From Pantoea agglomerans (GTDB lineage Bacteria > Pseudomonadota > Gammaproteobacteria > Enterobacterales > Enterobacteriaceae): a stretch of 64,000 nt of DNA. The position numbers were made by a program, and so were the translations under genes. A model generated the notes under the pieces. The model was not told the origin of the DNA. It did not search any database and saw only the letters and a list, made by a program, of their open reading frames with translations. The DNA lies in the NCBI RefSeq assembly GCF_021397715.1, contig NZ_CP090207.1, positions 3,658,001 through 3,722,000 on the forward strand, written 5' to 3'. Shown piece by piece: positions 36,721-47,355 of this stretch; position 1 is the first letter of the stretch, and each line of letters begins with the position of its first letter.

Positions 36721-37449
36721 TTACGCGCGCTCGCCTTTAACACTGACCGGACCCAGCGGATACGGAACGTTGTGCTGTTTCACCCATTCGGTGAAGCTGG
36801 CACGCGCGCCCGGGAAGCCGATGGCGATCCAGGCTTTCATGCCTTTATTGCCGCCGTACATCGGGTCCGCGAGGTAACCGTGCTTGGTATCTGAAAGCAG
36901 CTGGCTGAAGAACTGAGACGCCTTGAGGTTGGGTTCGCCCAGCGCCGCAAAGTCGATGTCGTTTTTATTGACCTGGGTCAGCACCGCATCTTTCTCTTCC
37001 AGCGTCAGCGCATGAAACGCTTTCTGGTGAGTGTTCTGCGACCACTGATTAATCAGCCGGATAGCGGTCTGATACATCTGTTGTGGACGGAACGGGATCT
37101 GGTAGCCCATGGTGGCGGGCGCCTGAATATTGAACGGGCCCTGCAGGTAGATTTCGCTGCCAAACTCTTCGCTGTGCAGCTGCTGATCGATAAAGATCGG
37201 CACGTTGGTTTCCAGCGCGCCTGGCGCTTTACCTTTGCCGCCCGCCGGAATCAAACGATCGGTGGCCGCAAGGATAAACTGCCATTCATCGGCAGAGAAA
37301 AAGATGGGTTTATAGTCAGCTAATTCCGGGGCGGCCATCTCTGCAGCCTGGGCGGCAGTGATGCCTTTAAAGACCAGCTCACTTAATGGCAACGCCAGTA
37401 ATGAGCCCAGCAAAAATTTACGCCTGGTGGTGGGTTTTTGTAACAGCAT
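36721..37449 (-). CDS. Gluconate 2-dehydrogenase subunit 3 (gamma), Tat-exported
   Basis: Small subunit of the same dehydrogenase, needed for export and assembly. Starting at ATG 37449 (242 residues) the N-terminus is a twin-arginine signal (TTRRKFLLGSLLALPL). The gluconate_2-dh3 domain follows, with FFSADEWQFILAATDRLIP. The frame opens earlier with a TTG at 37497, but the ATG gives a better-placed Tat motif. It is first in the operon, with the flavoprotein 37 bases downstream, so the folded flavoprotein is likely carried out together with this subunit. Confidence 0.9.
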   Translation of the reverse strand: MLLQKPTTRRKFLLGSLLALPLSELVFKGITAAQAAEMAAPELADYKPIFFSADEWQFILAATDRLIPAGGKGKAPGALETNVPIFIDQQLHSEEFGSEIYLQGPFNIQAPATMGYQIPFRPQQMYQTAIRLINQWSQNTHQKAFHALTLEEKDAVLTQVNKNDIDFAALGEPNLKASQFFSQLLSDTKHGYLADPMYGGNKGMKAWIAIGFPGARASFTEWVKQHNVPYPLGPVSVKGERA

Positions 37450-38152
37450 ATCCGCACGACTCTCATCTGCTAAATACCCGACTGACAGGCTACGCAATCG
37501 TCAGGCTGGCAGCGCGAGCGGCTGGCAGATTGCCAGTCACTTCAGAGAATCAACGCGCACAGCACAGACGTCTGCAGAACCTACAGGGTGGGTATAATAA
37601 TTTTTATGTGAATAACGGAACATATCGGTTAATAACCTGGCAATCTTAGGGATATAGATGTGTCTGAATGTAAAAATTGAATTTGAGATGTGTTTTAGTG
37701 AAAATTTATCATGGTGTTGCGTTGAGGTTACAGGCTGGTAAAAGTTTTAGATCGAGGAAATTTATTCTAAAACCGCACAATCGTCGGGTAAAGGGCGGTT
37801 TTTACCGCGTATCGGCACACTATTATTTTCGGTCAGTCATCATCACGCAGAATAACCGATAAAAAAATATCATACTTCCATACAAGAGAATTATTCTTAT
37901 TGGCAACATTATATTTACTTTGAGTGTCAGACAATCAGATAGCGCGCAAAATGTGATCGGTGGCGCGGAACCGGCGTTATTTAAATAATGCGCAAAATTC
38001 CGTCAGAATAATTACGGTCGGTCACTATCTTTATTTGTTCATTTGCCTGAATCACGCTGGTAATAATTGTGCAAAGCTCAGAACAAACCGGCATTTTGAG
38101 TTTTCTCCACGCCAGATAGAGTAGGTTAATCAACTACTCAGGATAACTCTTT
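37450..38152. other. Intergenic region upstream of the gluconate dehydrogenase operon and the binding-protein gene
   Basis: About 700 bases between divergent genes, AT-rich between 37600 and 38100. I see no gene that I trust and no strong hairpin. It should carry the promoters of both units. Confidence 0.5.
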
Positions 38153-39724
38153 ATGCGTAAAACGCTTCTTTCACTGCTTACCGCCGTGGCGCTGGCTCAC
38201 CCGGTGTACGCCGCCACGCCCGCCGATACGCTGGTGATTGCGGTGCCACTCGATGGCATCATCAGTTTTGATCCGGCGGAAAGTTTCGAAACCATCAGTA
38301 GCAGCAGCCTGCGTAACATTTATCAAACACTGCTGGAGCCGAATCATCAGGACCCGCAGCAGTTATCGCCACTGGCGGCCAGCCGCTGGCAGCCGGGAAA
38401 AACTCCACACAGCCTGGTATTTGATCTCAATCCGCAGGCCCGTTTCGCCAGCGGCAATCCCCTGACGGCCCAGGATGTAGTGTTTTCGTTAACCCGCGCG
38501 GTGAAACTCAATAAGGCACCCTCGTTCATCCTGGGTGAATTTGGCTGGACGCCCGACAACATTGACCAGCAGTTTACGGTGATTAACGACCACCAGCTTG
38601 AGCTGCGCTGGCCGGCACAAATCGGCAGCGATCTGGCACTGCGACTGCTCACCGCGCCCGTCGCCTCGCTGGTCGACAGCAAGCTGGCGCAACAGCATGC
38701 CGCAAACAACGACTACGGCAATGGCTGGCTGAAAACGCATTCCGCCGGTAGTGCCGCCTATGCCATCAAACAGTTTGTGCCGCTGCAGGCGCTGGTGCTG
38801 GAAGCCAATCCCAACAGCACGCAGCCGTCGCACCTGAAACGGGTGCTGCTGAAAGGGGTCGCCGAGCCAGGCACCCGTCGTCTGCTGATCCAGCAGGGTG
38901 ATGTGGATGTCGCCTATCAGCTCGGGCCGGATCAGATCGCCGCGGTGAAAGGCACGAAAGATGTCCGGGTCGATGCCTTCCCTTCCAGCCTGATCTACTA
39001 CCTCGGCTTTAACACCCAAAGCCCGCAGCAACCGGCGTTGGCTAACCCGGCATTGTGGCAGGCGGCGCGCTGGCTGGTCGATTATGACAGCCTGGCGAAT
39101 CAGCTGTTAAAGGGGCAATACCGCATTCATCAGAGCTTTTTGCCGGACGGTTTTGATGGCGCGCTGAACAGCACGCCGTTCCATTACGATCTGAAAAAGG
39201 CGCAGTCGATTCTGCAACAGGCTGGCATCAAGCCTGGCACCCACATTGCCCTGACGGTGGTCAATCAGCCTCCTTACATCGATGTGGCGCAGGCGCTGCA
39301 GGCCAGCTTCGCCAAAGCGGAGGTGAATCTGGATATTCAGCCGGTGGCGGAATCGGAGCTGTGGAGTAAAATGCGCAGCCGCGATTTCCAGGCGATCTTC
39401 TCCTACTGGGGCGCGGACTATGTCGATCCCAACACCAACGCCAGCGCCTTTGCCTATAACGTGCCGGGCGGCGGCAAAACGCTGGCGTGGCGGGTCGGCT
39501 GGAGCATCCCTGAACTCAGCGCCGCCACCCGTGCCGCAGCCGGTGAGAGCGATGCGGTTAAACGTCGCAGCCGTTACCAGCAATTACAGACCCAGGTGCA
39601 GCAGTCATCACCCTTTGTCGTGATGCTGCAGGGCGCGACTCAGGTGGCGGTGCGCAGCAATATCCGCAACGTGCAGCAGGGGATCGGCGTCAGCCTGCTC
39701 AATTTCGAAGACGTGCAGAAGTAA
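38153..39724 (+). CDS. ABC transporter substrate-binding protein, oligopeptide/nickel class (orphan)
   Basis: Periplasmic binding protein of the SBP_bac_5 family (DppA/OppA/NikA class), 523 residues. The Sec signal is MRKTLLSLLTAVALAHPVYA. The family region includes DGIISFDPAESFE, NIYQTLLEP, and the segment LVFDLNPQARFASGNPLTAQDVVFSL. The pairing YYLGFNTQSP (about 285) and SYWGADYVDPN (about 415) are also typical. No permease or ATPase genes are beside it; the gene stands alone between a 700-base intergenic region and its own terminator. It must use a transporter encoded elsewhere. The ligand is unknown. Confidence 0.85.
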   Translation: MRKTLLSLLTAVALAHPVYAATPADTLVIAVPLDGIISFDPAESFETISSSSLRNIYQTLLEPNHQDPQQLSPLAASRWQPGKTPHSLVFDLNPQARFASGNPLTAQDVVFSLTRAVKLNKAPSFILGEFGWTPDNIDQQFTVINDHQLELRWPAQIGSDLALRLLTAPVASLVDSKLAQQHAANNDYGNGWLKTHSAGSAAYAIKQFVPLQALVLEANPNSTQPSHLKRVLLKGVAEPGTRRLLIQQGDVDVAYQLGPDQIAAVKGTKDVRVDAFPSSLIYYLGFNTQSPQQPALANPALWQAARWLVDYDSLANQLLKGQYRIHQSFLPDGFDGALNSTPFHYDLKKAQSILQQAGIKPGTHIALTVVNQPPYIDVAQALQASFAKAEVNLDIQPVAESELWSKMRSRDFQAIFSYWGADYVDPNTNASAFAYNVPGGGKTLAWRVGWSIPELSAATRAAAGESDAVKRRSRYQQLQTQVQQSSPFVVMLQGATQVAVRSNIRNVQQGIGVSLLNFEDVQK

Positions 39725-39727
39725 CCT

Positions 39728-39763
39728 GGCCCGTTGCTCTGCGGAGCAACGGCCTGCTTTTTG
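39728..39763 (+). terminator. Terminator after the binding-protein gene
   Basis: CCGTTGCTC-TGCG-GAGCAACGG is followed by CCTGCTTTTT. Confidence 0.8.
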
Positions 39764-39838
39764 GTGAAAAGTTCTCCGCTTTACCCCGCCCCGCTTGCTA
39801 TTCTTCAGGCATAACCCCTTGCCTGAGAGTGGAAAATC

Positions 39839-41341
39839 ATGACTTCCCCGCTACTGATTGCCCGCACCATCGACGTTCAGCTTGAACTGTTACCGCAAAT
39901 GGCCAATCGCCACGGATTAATTACCGGCGCGACCGGCACCGGTAAAACCGTTACCCTGCAAAAGCTGGCCGAATCGTTCTCGTCGATTGGCGTACCGGTG
40001 TTTATGGCCGATGTGAAAGGCGATCTGACCGGTGTGGCGATGGCGGGCCAGAGCAGCGAAAAACTCCAGCAGCGGCTGGCCAGCATTGGCGTCACCGACT
40101 GGCAGCCGCAAGGCAATCCGGTGATGCTATGGGATATCTTCGGTGAAAAAGGCCATCCGGTGCGGGCGACCGTCTCCGATCTCGGTCCGCTGCTGCTGGC
40201 GCGCTTGCTGAACCTTAATGAAGTCCAGAGCGGCGTACTGCAGATCATTTTCCGCATCGCCGACGATCAGGGCTTACTGCTGCTCGATTTCAAAGATCTG
40301 CGCGCCATGACGCAGTACATCGGCGACAACGCCAAAAATTTTCAGACCCACTACGGCAACATTAACAGCGCCTCGGTCGGGGCGATTCAGCGCGGCTTGC
40401 TGACGCTGGAGCAGCAGGGTGCCGAGCATTTCTTCGGTGAACCGATGCTGGATATCGCCGACTGGATGCGGGTCGACGATCAGGGCAAAGGCTTTATCAA
40501 TATTCTCTCGGCAGAGAAGCTCTATCAGCTGCCGAAACTCTACGCCACCAGCCTGCTGTGGCTGCTCTCTGAGCTGTATGAGCACCTGCCGGAAGCGGGC
40601 GATCCCGATAAGCCGAAGCTGGTATTCTTCTTCGATGAGGCGCATCTGCTGTTTAACGACGCGCCGCCGGTGCTGCTGGAAAAGATCGAACAGGTGATGC
40701 GGCTGATTCGCTCCAAAGGCGTTGGCGTCTGGTTCGTCACCCAGAACCCGGCAGACATTCCGGATCGGGTGCTGGGACAGCTCGGCAATCGGGTACAGCA
40801 CGCCCTGCGCGCCTTTACGCCAAAGGATCAGAAAGCGGTCAAAACGGCCGCCGAAAGTCTGCGCGCTAACCCGGCCTTCAGCAGCGTGGAGGCGATTCAG
40901 GCGCTGGGCACCGGCGAAGCGCTGATCTCTTTTCTCGATGCCAAAGGCAGCCCGTCGGTGGTCCAGCGGGCGATGGTGATTGCGCCCGGATCACGCATGG
41001 GACCGGTAACGGCCGATGAACGTAACGGGCTGATCAACCACTCGCCGCTGTATGGCAAATATGACAGCGAGGTCGATCGCGAATCAGCCTTTGAACGGCT
41101 GCAGCAGGGCTTTCAGGCCAGCGGCGAACAGACCAATGCGCCGCCCGCCAAAGGCAACAGCGTGGCCGTTGATGAGGGCATTCTCGGCGGACTGAAAGAG
41201 ATTCTGTTTGGCCATACCGGGCCACGCGGCGGTAAGCACGATGGCGTAGTGCAGACCATGGCGAAAAGCGCCACCCGCCAGATAACTAACCAGATCATCC
41301 GCGGCGTGCTCGGCAGCCTGCTGGGTGGCCGCCGCCGCTGA
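39839..41341 (+). CDS. yjgR: YjgR, DUF853 HerA-like ATPase
   Basis: Cytoplasmic ATPase of the HerA/FtsK-like superfamily (DUF853), 500 residues. Walker A is GATGTGKT (30-37) in [21 protein letters not shown]; Walker B is [13 protein letters not shown] (about 260). An arginine-rich C-terminus ends GGRRR. E. coli YjgR has the same length and the same start motif. Its cellular role is unknown. It precedes yjiN by 26 bases and may be in one transcription unit with it. Confidence 0.9.
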   Translation: MTSPLLIARTIDVQLELLPQMANRHGLITGATGTGKTVTLQKLAESFSSIGVPVFMADVKGDLTGVAMAGQSSEKLQQRLASIGVTDWQPQGNPVMLWDIFGEKGHPVRATVSDLGPLLLARLLNLNEVQSGVLQIIFRIADDQGLLLLDFKDLRAMTQYIGDNAKNFQTHYGNINSASVGAIQRGLLTLEQQGAEHFFGEPMLDIADWMRVDDQGKGFINILSAEKLYQLPKLYATSLLWLLSELYEHLPEAGDPDKPKLVFFFDEAHLLFNDAPPVLLEKIEQVMRLIRSKGVGVWFVTQNPADIPDRVLGQLGNRVQHALRAFTPKDQKAVKTAAESLRANPAFSSVEAIQALGTGEALISFLDAKGSPSVVQRAMVIAPGSRMGPVTADERNGLINHSPLYGKYDSEVDRESAFERLQQGFQASGEQTNAPPAKGNSVAVDEGILGGLKEILFGHTGPRGGKHDGVVQTMAKSATRQITNQIIRGVLGSLLGGRRR

Positions 41342-41367
41342 ACAACGCGCTCTGCTAAGATCGGGAT

Positions 41368-42678
41368 ATGGATAAACAACACGAACTGAAACGGACCAAA
41401 CGTCTGGCGCTGCTGCTGCTGTTACTGGCCGCCGCCACCTTCATCATCACCCTGTTTCTGCCGCCCGGCTTCTGGGTCAGCGGCGTGAAAGCGATAGCGG
41501 AAGCGGCGATGGTCGGCGCGCTGGCTGACTGGTTTGCGGTAGTGGCGCTGTTTCGCCGGGTGCCGGTGCCTTTTATCTCGCGTCATACCGCGATTATTCC
41601 GCGCAACAAAGACCGTATCGGTGAGAATCTCGGCCGCTTCGTGCAGGAGAAGTTTCTCGATACCGATTCTCTGCTGAGCCTGATACGCCGTCACGATCCG
41701 TCGCACCTGCTGGCGCAGTGGCTGAATGCGCCCGGCAATGCCGATCGCATCGGGCGGCATCTGCTGCAGGTGATGCGCGGCTTCCTCGATCTGACCGACG
41801 ACACGCGTATTCAGAACTTCATGCGCCGCGCGGTGCATCGCGCTATCGATAAGGTCGATCTGACGCAGACCAGCGCGCTGATCCTGGAGAGCCTGACCAA
41901 AAATAATCGTCATCAGGCGCTGCTGGACGCGGCGATCGAGCAGCTGCTGGCGCTGCTGCATAAGCCCTCAACCCGCGAGTTCATTGCGCAGCAACTGGTG
42001 CGCTGGCTGAAGCGTGAGCATCCGATCAAAGCCAAAATGTTGCCGACCGAGTGGCTGGGCGAGCACAGCGCTGAACTGGTGGCGAACGCGGTCGATTCGC
42101 TGCTGGATGATGTGGCGCTGGATCAGGGGCACGAGCTGCGTCTCGGCTTTAACCGGGCGGTGGAGCGCCTGATCGTTAAACTGCAAACCGACCCGGAGAT
42201 GGCGGAGCGCGCCGAGGTGATCAAGAGCTGGCTGAAAGAGGATGCCACGCTTAATCGCTACATCGGCGAGCTGTGGAACGATATGCGTAACTGGCTGAAA
42301 GCGGACCTCAGCAGCGACGATTCGCGGGTGCAGGAGAAAGTGCGCGGCGCGGCGCTGTGGCTGGGCGAAACCCTGGCTGCCGATCCGGCGCTGCGTGACT
42401 CGATGAACCAGCACCTCGAACAGGCGGCGCGCAGCGTAGCGCCGGAGTTTGCTGGCTTCCTGACGCGCCATATCAGCGACACCGTGAAGAGCTGGGATGC
42501 GCGCGAGATGTCACAGCAAATCGAGCTGAATATCGGCAAAGACCTGCAGTTTATTCGCATCAACGGCACGCTGGTGGGCGGTACCATTGGTCTGATTCTC
42601 TATCTGCTGTCGCAGTTGCCAGCCGCTCTGCCCGCATTGTCTGGCTGGATAACAGGCTGGATAAATAGCGTGGCCTGA
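41368..42678 (+). CDS. yjiN: YjiN, DUF445 inner-membrane protein
   Basis: The 436 residues have one membrane segment at the N-terminus ([20 protein letters not shown]) and another at the C-terminus ([16 protein letters not shown]), with a large helical region between. The DUF445 hallmark [22 protein letters not shown] follows the first span. E. coli YjiN is the close relative. Function is unknown. It starts 26 bases after yjgR on the same strand. Confidence 0.9.
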   Translation: MDKQHELKRTKRLALLLLLLAAATFIITLFLPPGFWVSGVKAIAEAAMVGALADWFAVVALFRRVPVPFISRHTAIIPRNKDRIGENLGRFVQEKFLDTDSLLSLIRRHDPSHLLAQWLNAPGNADRIGRHLLQVMRGFLDLTDDTRIQNFMRRAVHRAIDKVDLTQTSALILESLTKNNRHQALLDAAIEQLLALLHKPSTREFIAQQLVRWLKREHPIKAKMLPTEWLGEHSAELVANAVDSLLDDVALDQGHELRLGFNRAVERLIVKLQTDPEMAERAEVIKSWLKEDATLNRYIGELWNDMRNWLKADLSSDDSRVQEKVRGAALWLGETLAADPALRDSMNQHLEQAARSVAPEFAGFLTRHISDTVKSWDAREMSQQIELNIGKDLQFIRINGTLVGGTIGLILYLLSQLPAALPALSGWITGWINSVA

Positions 42679-42827
42679 AGCCGCTTTCCGCCGCTGAAAC
42701 AGCGGTTTCCGGAGAGCTCATTCGTAAAGCGATGGAAGCCTGCGCCTGCAGCCAATCATCACCGGCCACCGATGCGCTTTTGCCTCTTTGCGAAAGGCGT
42801 ATGCTTCCTGAGCCGGCAGGTTAAAAA

Positions 42828-42854
42828 CAAAAAGGCCGCTTGCGCGGCCTTTTT
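42828..42854. terminator. Bidirectional terminator between yjiN and lptG
   Basis: AAAAAGGCCGC and GCGGCCTTTTT form a strong symmetrical stem around a short loop, serving the convergent genes. Confidence 0.88.
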
Positions 42855-42870
42855 CAGTTGCGGTGCTCGC

Positions 42871-43947
42871 TTAGCGCCGCTTGATCAGCATAAACAAGCT
42901 GATGGCGAAGAACGCGAAGCTCGGCAATATCGCCCCCAGAATCGGCGGCAAGCCGTAAACCAGGCTGAGCGGGCCGAAAATCTGGTCCAGCACGTAGAAC
43001 AGGAAGCCGAAGCTGATGCCGGTGACTACCCGCACCCCCATCGACACGCTGCGCAGCGGGCCAAAGATAAACGACAGCGCCATCAGCATCATCACCGCCA
43101 CCGACAGCGGCTGGAAGATCTTGCCCCACATATTCAGCAGATAACGCCCGGACTCCTGGCCGCTCTGCTTGAGATATTTGCTGTAGTTATACAGGCCGCG
43201 AATCGACAGCGCGTCCGGATCGAGTGCCACCACGCCGAGTTTGTCCGGCGTCAGGTTGGTTTTCCATTCGCCACTGAGGCTTTGCGAGCCGGTAATCTGC
43301 TTAGGATCGGTCAGGTTTGACTCATCCACCTGCGACAGAATCCAGCGCTTTTTCGCCGCATCCCAGATAGCGGTCGCAGCGAAGCGTACGCTCTGCAGCC
43401 GACGCTGATCGTTGAAGCTGTAAATGCTGACACCATCAATTTCATTGTCGCCTTTGATACGCTCAATGAAGATGAAGTTGTTGCCATCTTTCGCCCACAG
43501 GCCATTTTGCGTCGACACCAGCGCGCCGCCAAACAGCTGCTGCGCCCGGTAGTTACGTGCCATCTGCTCGCCCGAAGGCGCGACAAATTCGCCAATCGCC
43601 ATGGTCAGCAGCACCAGCGGAATCGCGGTTTTCATCACCGACAGCGCCACCTGCATACGGGTGAAACCGGCGGCCTGCATCACCACCAGCTCACTGCGCT
43701 GCGCCAGCGTCCCCAGCCCCAGCAGTGCGCCGAGCAGCGCCGCCATCGGGAAGAAGATTTCAATGTCTTTCGGCACGCTGAGCAGGGTGTAATAACCGGC
43801 GGAGAGCGCGCTGTAGCTGCCCTGGCCGGTTTTACGCAGCTGATCGACGAACTTGATGATGCCGGAGAGCGACACCAGCATGAACAGCGTCAGCATGATG
43901 GTATTGAAGATGGTTTTGCCGATATAGCGGTCAAGTACGCGAAACAT
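42871..43947 (-). CDS. lptG: LptG, lipopolysaccharide export permease
   Basis: One of two permeases of the LptB2FG transporter that extracts LPS from the inner membrane. The 358 residues have three membrane spans at each end around a periplasmic beta-jellyroll domain. It is nearly colinear with E. coli LptG (VLDRYIGKTIF, SVPKDIEIFFPMAALLGALLGLG, FQPLSVAVMMLMALSFIFGPLRS). I start at ATG 43947, which overlaps the lptF stop by one base (TGATG); the longer frame upstream belongs to lptF. The gene is essential in E. coli. Confidence 0.95.
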   Translation of the reverse strand: MFRVLDRYIGKTIFNTIMLTLFMLVSLSGIIKFVDQLRKTGQGSYSALSAGYYTLLSVPKDIEIFFPMAALLGALLGLGTLAQRSELVVMQAAGFTRMQVALSVMKTAIPLVLLTMAIGEFVAPSGEQMARNYRAQQLFGGALVSTQNGLWAKDGNNFIFIERIKGDNEIDGVSIYSFNDQRRLQSVRFAATAIWDAAKKRWILSQVDESNLTDPKQITGSQSLSGEWKTNLTPDKLGVVALDPDALSIRGLYNYSKYLKQSGQESGRYLLNMWGKIFQPLSVAVMMLMALSFIFGPLRSVSMGVRVVTGISFGFLFYVLDQIFGPLSLVYGLPPILGAILPSFAFFAISLFMLIKRR

Positions 43948-45047
43948 CAGACCGATCCTCCGCGTGTGAAGCGGGCACGGACCCGACGCATCGGCACCGT
44001 ATCCCACAGGTTAAGCAGTACCGCCAGCAGCAGATAGCCGATATTCACCACCCACATCCAGACGGCCGGATCGAGCCGCCCTTTCGCCCCGCTCGACTTC
44101 AGCGAGCTTTGCAGCAGGAAGAAGATCAGATAGAGCAGCATCGCAGGCAGCATCGACAGCACCCGGCCCTGACGTGGATTGACCACGCTGAGCGGCACCA
44201 CCATCAGCGCCATCACCAGCACCGAAAACACCAGCGTCAACCGCCAGTGCAGCTCGGCGCGGAAGGTTGGCGAATCGTTGCCGAACAGGCCGGTAAAGCT
44301 CGACTGCTCCGCATCATTCGGGTCCAGCGTCGCCTCTTTGTAGCCGACGCGCGCCTGATAGTTGGTGAAGTCAGTGATGCGGAAGTCGCGCAGCAAGGCG
44401 GTGCCCTCAAAGCGGGTGCCTTTATCCAGCGTCACCACCTGCGAACCGTCTTTATACTGTTCCATATGACCGCTGTCAGCCAGCACCACCGACGGCCGCG
44501 CGTTGCCTTTTGGCCGTAACTGCGCCAGGAACACGTTGCCGAACTGGTTGCCTTTGACATCCTCGATGAACAGTACCGCGTTGCCATCGCTGGAGGTCTG
44601 GAACTGCCCGGCCGCCAGCGCCGCCGTACCTGGATTGGCTTTGGCGTTCTGGGTCACTTCATCCTGATAACGGGATGACCAGGGACCGAGCCAGATGACA
44701 TTCACCGCCGCCACCAGCGAGGTAAACAGCATCAGGACCATCGCCGCCTTGACCAGCACGGCTTTACTCAGGCCGCAGGCGTGCATCACGGTAATTTCAC
44801 TTTCCGTGTAGAGTCGTCCCAGCGTCATCAGGATCGCCAGAAACAGACTCAGGGGCAGTATAAGTTGTGCCATTTCAGGCACACCCAGTCCTAACAGAGT
44901 CAGAACGAGGTTTGTCGGCACTTCGCCATCCACCGCGGCTCCTAAAATCCTGACTAACTTCTGGCAAAAGAAGATTAATAGCAGGATGAAGAGGATAGCC
45001 AGCTGGCTTTTGAGCGTTTCCCGAACCAGATATCTAATGATGATCAC
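43947..45047 (-). CDS. lptF: LptF, lipopolysaccharide export permease
   Basis: Partner of LptG in the LPS exporter, 366 residues with the same three-span, jellyroll, three-span layout. It aligns with E. coli LptF from its first residues (IIIRYLVRETLKSQLAILF) to the end (LNLWDTVPMRR). I place the start at GTG 45047, which corresponds to the E. coli start; the frame is open further upstream to 45167, but those residues are not family-like. It is divergent from pepA and overlaps lptG by one base. Confidence 0.94.
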   Translation of the reverse strand: MIIIRYLVRETLKSQLAILFILLLIFFCQKLVRILGAAVDGEVPTNLVLTLLGLGVPEMAQLILPLSLFLAILMTLGRLYTESEITVMHACGLSKAVLVKAAMVLMLFTSLVAAVNVIWLGPWSSRYQDEVTQNAKANPGTAALAAGQFQTSSDGNAVLFIEDVKGNQFGNVFLAQLRPKGNARPSVVLADSGHMEQYKDGSQVVTLDKGTRFEGTALLRDFRITDFTNYQARVGYKEATLDPNDAEQSSFTGLFGNDSPTFRAELHWRLTLVFSVLVMALMVVPLSVVNPRQGRVLSMLPAMLLYLIFFLLQSSLKSSGAKGRLDPAVWMWVVNIGYLLLAVLLNLWDTVPMRRVRARFTRGGSV

Positions 45048-45300
45048 GCTTAGTACGCCTGTGAAAACTTGTCTTTTTGCAGGAAAATCGCTAGTTTCAA
45101 CGCTTATTTGCCATTTTTCTTCATCAATGGCCGTCATCGTAGCTAAAATTGTATGACAAACGCGCATGGGTGGTGGAAAAACAACATCTTGTCACCCTGA
45201 TTCATTATGACCTCCAGCGGCAGATTGTCATGCTGCCACGATGAATAAATGGGTCATGAGCGCGCTACATTCTAGCGGCAGCAGCGGCCGTTGTCTTTAA

Positions 45301-46827
<1,527 letters not shown>

Positions 46828-46845
46828 TCGCCTCAATGCTGACTA

Positions 46846-46871
46846 CAAGGGCGGATGAGATTCCGCCCTTG
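46846..46871 (+). terminator. Hairpin between pepA and holC
   Basis: The 10-bp arms CAAGGGCGGA and TCCGCCCTTG surround a 6-base loop. No T-run follows, so it may be an attenuating or mRNA-processing hairpin rather than a full terminator. Confidence 0.5.
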
Positions 46872-46891
46872 ATCTTCTGACGAGCAAACTG

Positions 46892-47350
46892 ATGAAAAAC
46901 GCAACCTTCTACGTGCTGGAAACCGATGCACCGAGCGACGGCCTGAGCGCCATTGAAGCGCTGGTGTGCAATCTGGCGGAAACACGCTGGCGGGCCGGAA
47001 AGCGGGTGTTGATCGCCTGTGAAGATGAGCAGCAGGCAATTCGTCTCGACGAAGCACTGTGGCAACGACCGGCAAACGCCTTCGTGCCGCATAACCTTGC
47101 CGGTGAAGGCCCGCGCTACGGCGCGCCGGTTGAACTGGCCTGGCCGCAGCGTCGCGGCAGTTCGCCGCGCGACCTGTTAATTAGCCTGCTGCCACAGTTC
47201 GCAGATTTTGCTACTGCTTTCCATGAAGTGATAGACTTCGTTCCTTACGAAGAATCTCTCAAACAGCTGGCGCGCGACCGCTATAAAGCGTACCGCAGCG
47301 TTGGTTTCCAATTGAATACGGCAACGCCGCCACAGCCGCAAACGACATAG
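46892..47350 (+). CDS. holC: HolC, DNA polymerase III chi subunit
   Basis: Chi subunit of the polymerase III clamp loader, which contacts single-strand binding protein. The 152 residues match E. coli chi (147) throughout: [10 protein letters not shown] at the start, [53 protein letters not shown], and YKAYRSVGF near the end. Valyl-tRNA synthetase begins five bases after its stop, so the two genes are co-transcribed as in E. coli. Confidence 0.96.
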   Translation: MKNATFYVLETDAPSDGLSAIEALVCNLAETRWRAGKRVLIACEDEQQAIRLDEALWQRPANAFVPHNLAGEGPRYGAPVELAWPQRRGSSPRDLLISLLPQFADFATAFHEVIDFVPYEESLKQLARDRYKAYRSVGFQLNTATPPQPQTT

Positions 47351-47355
47351 CAGAA

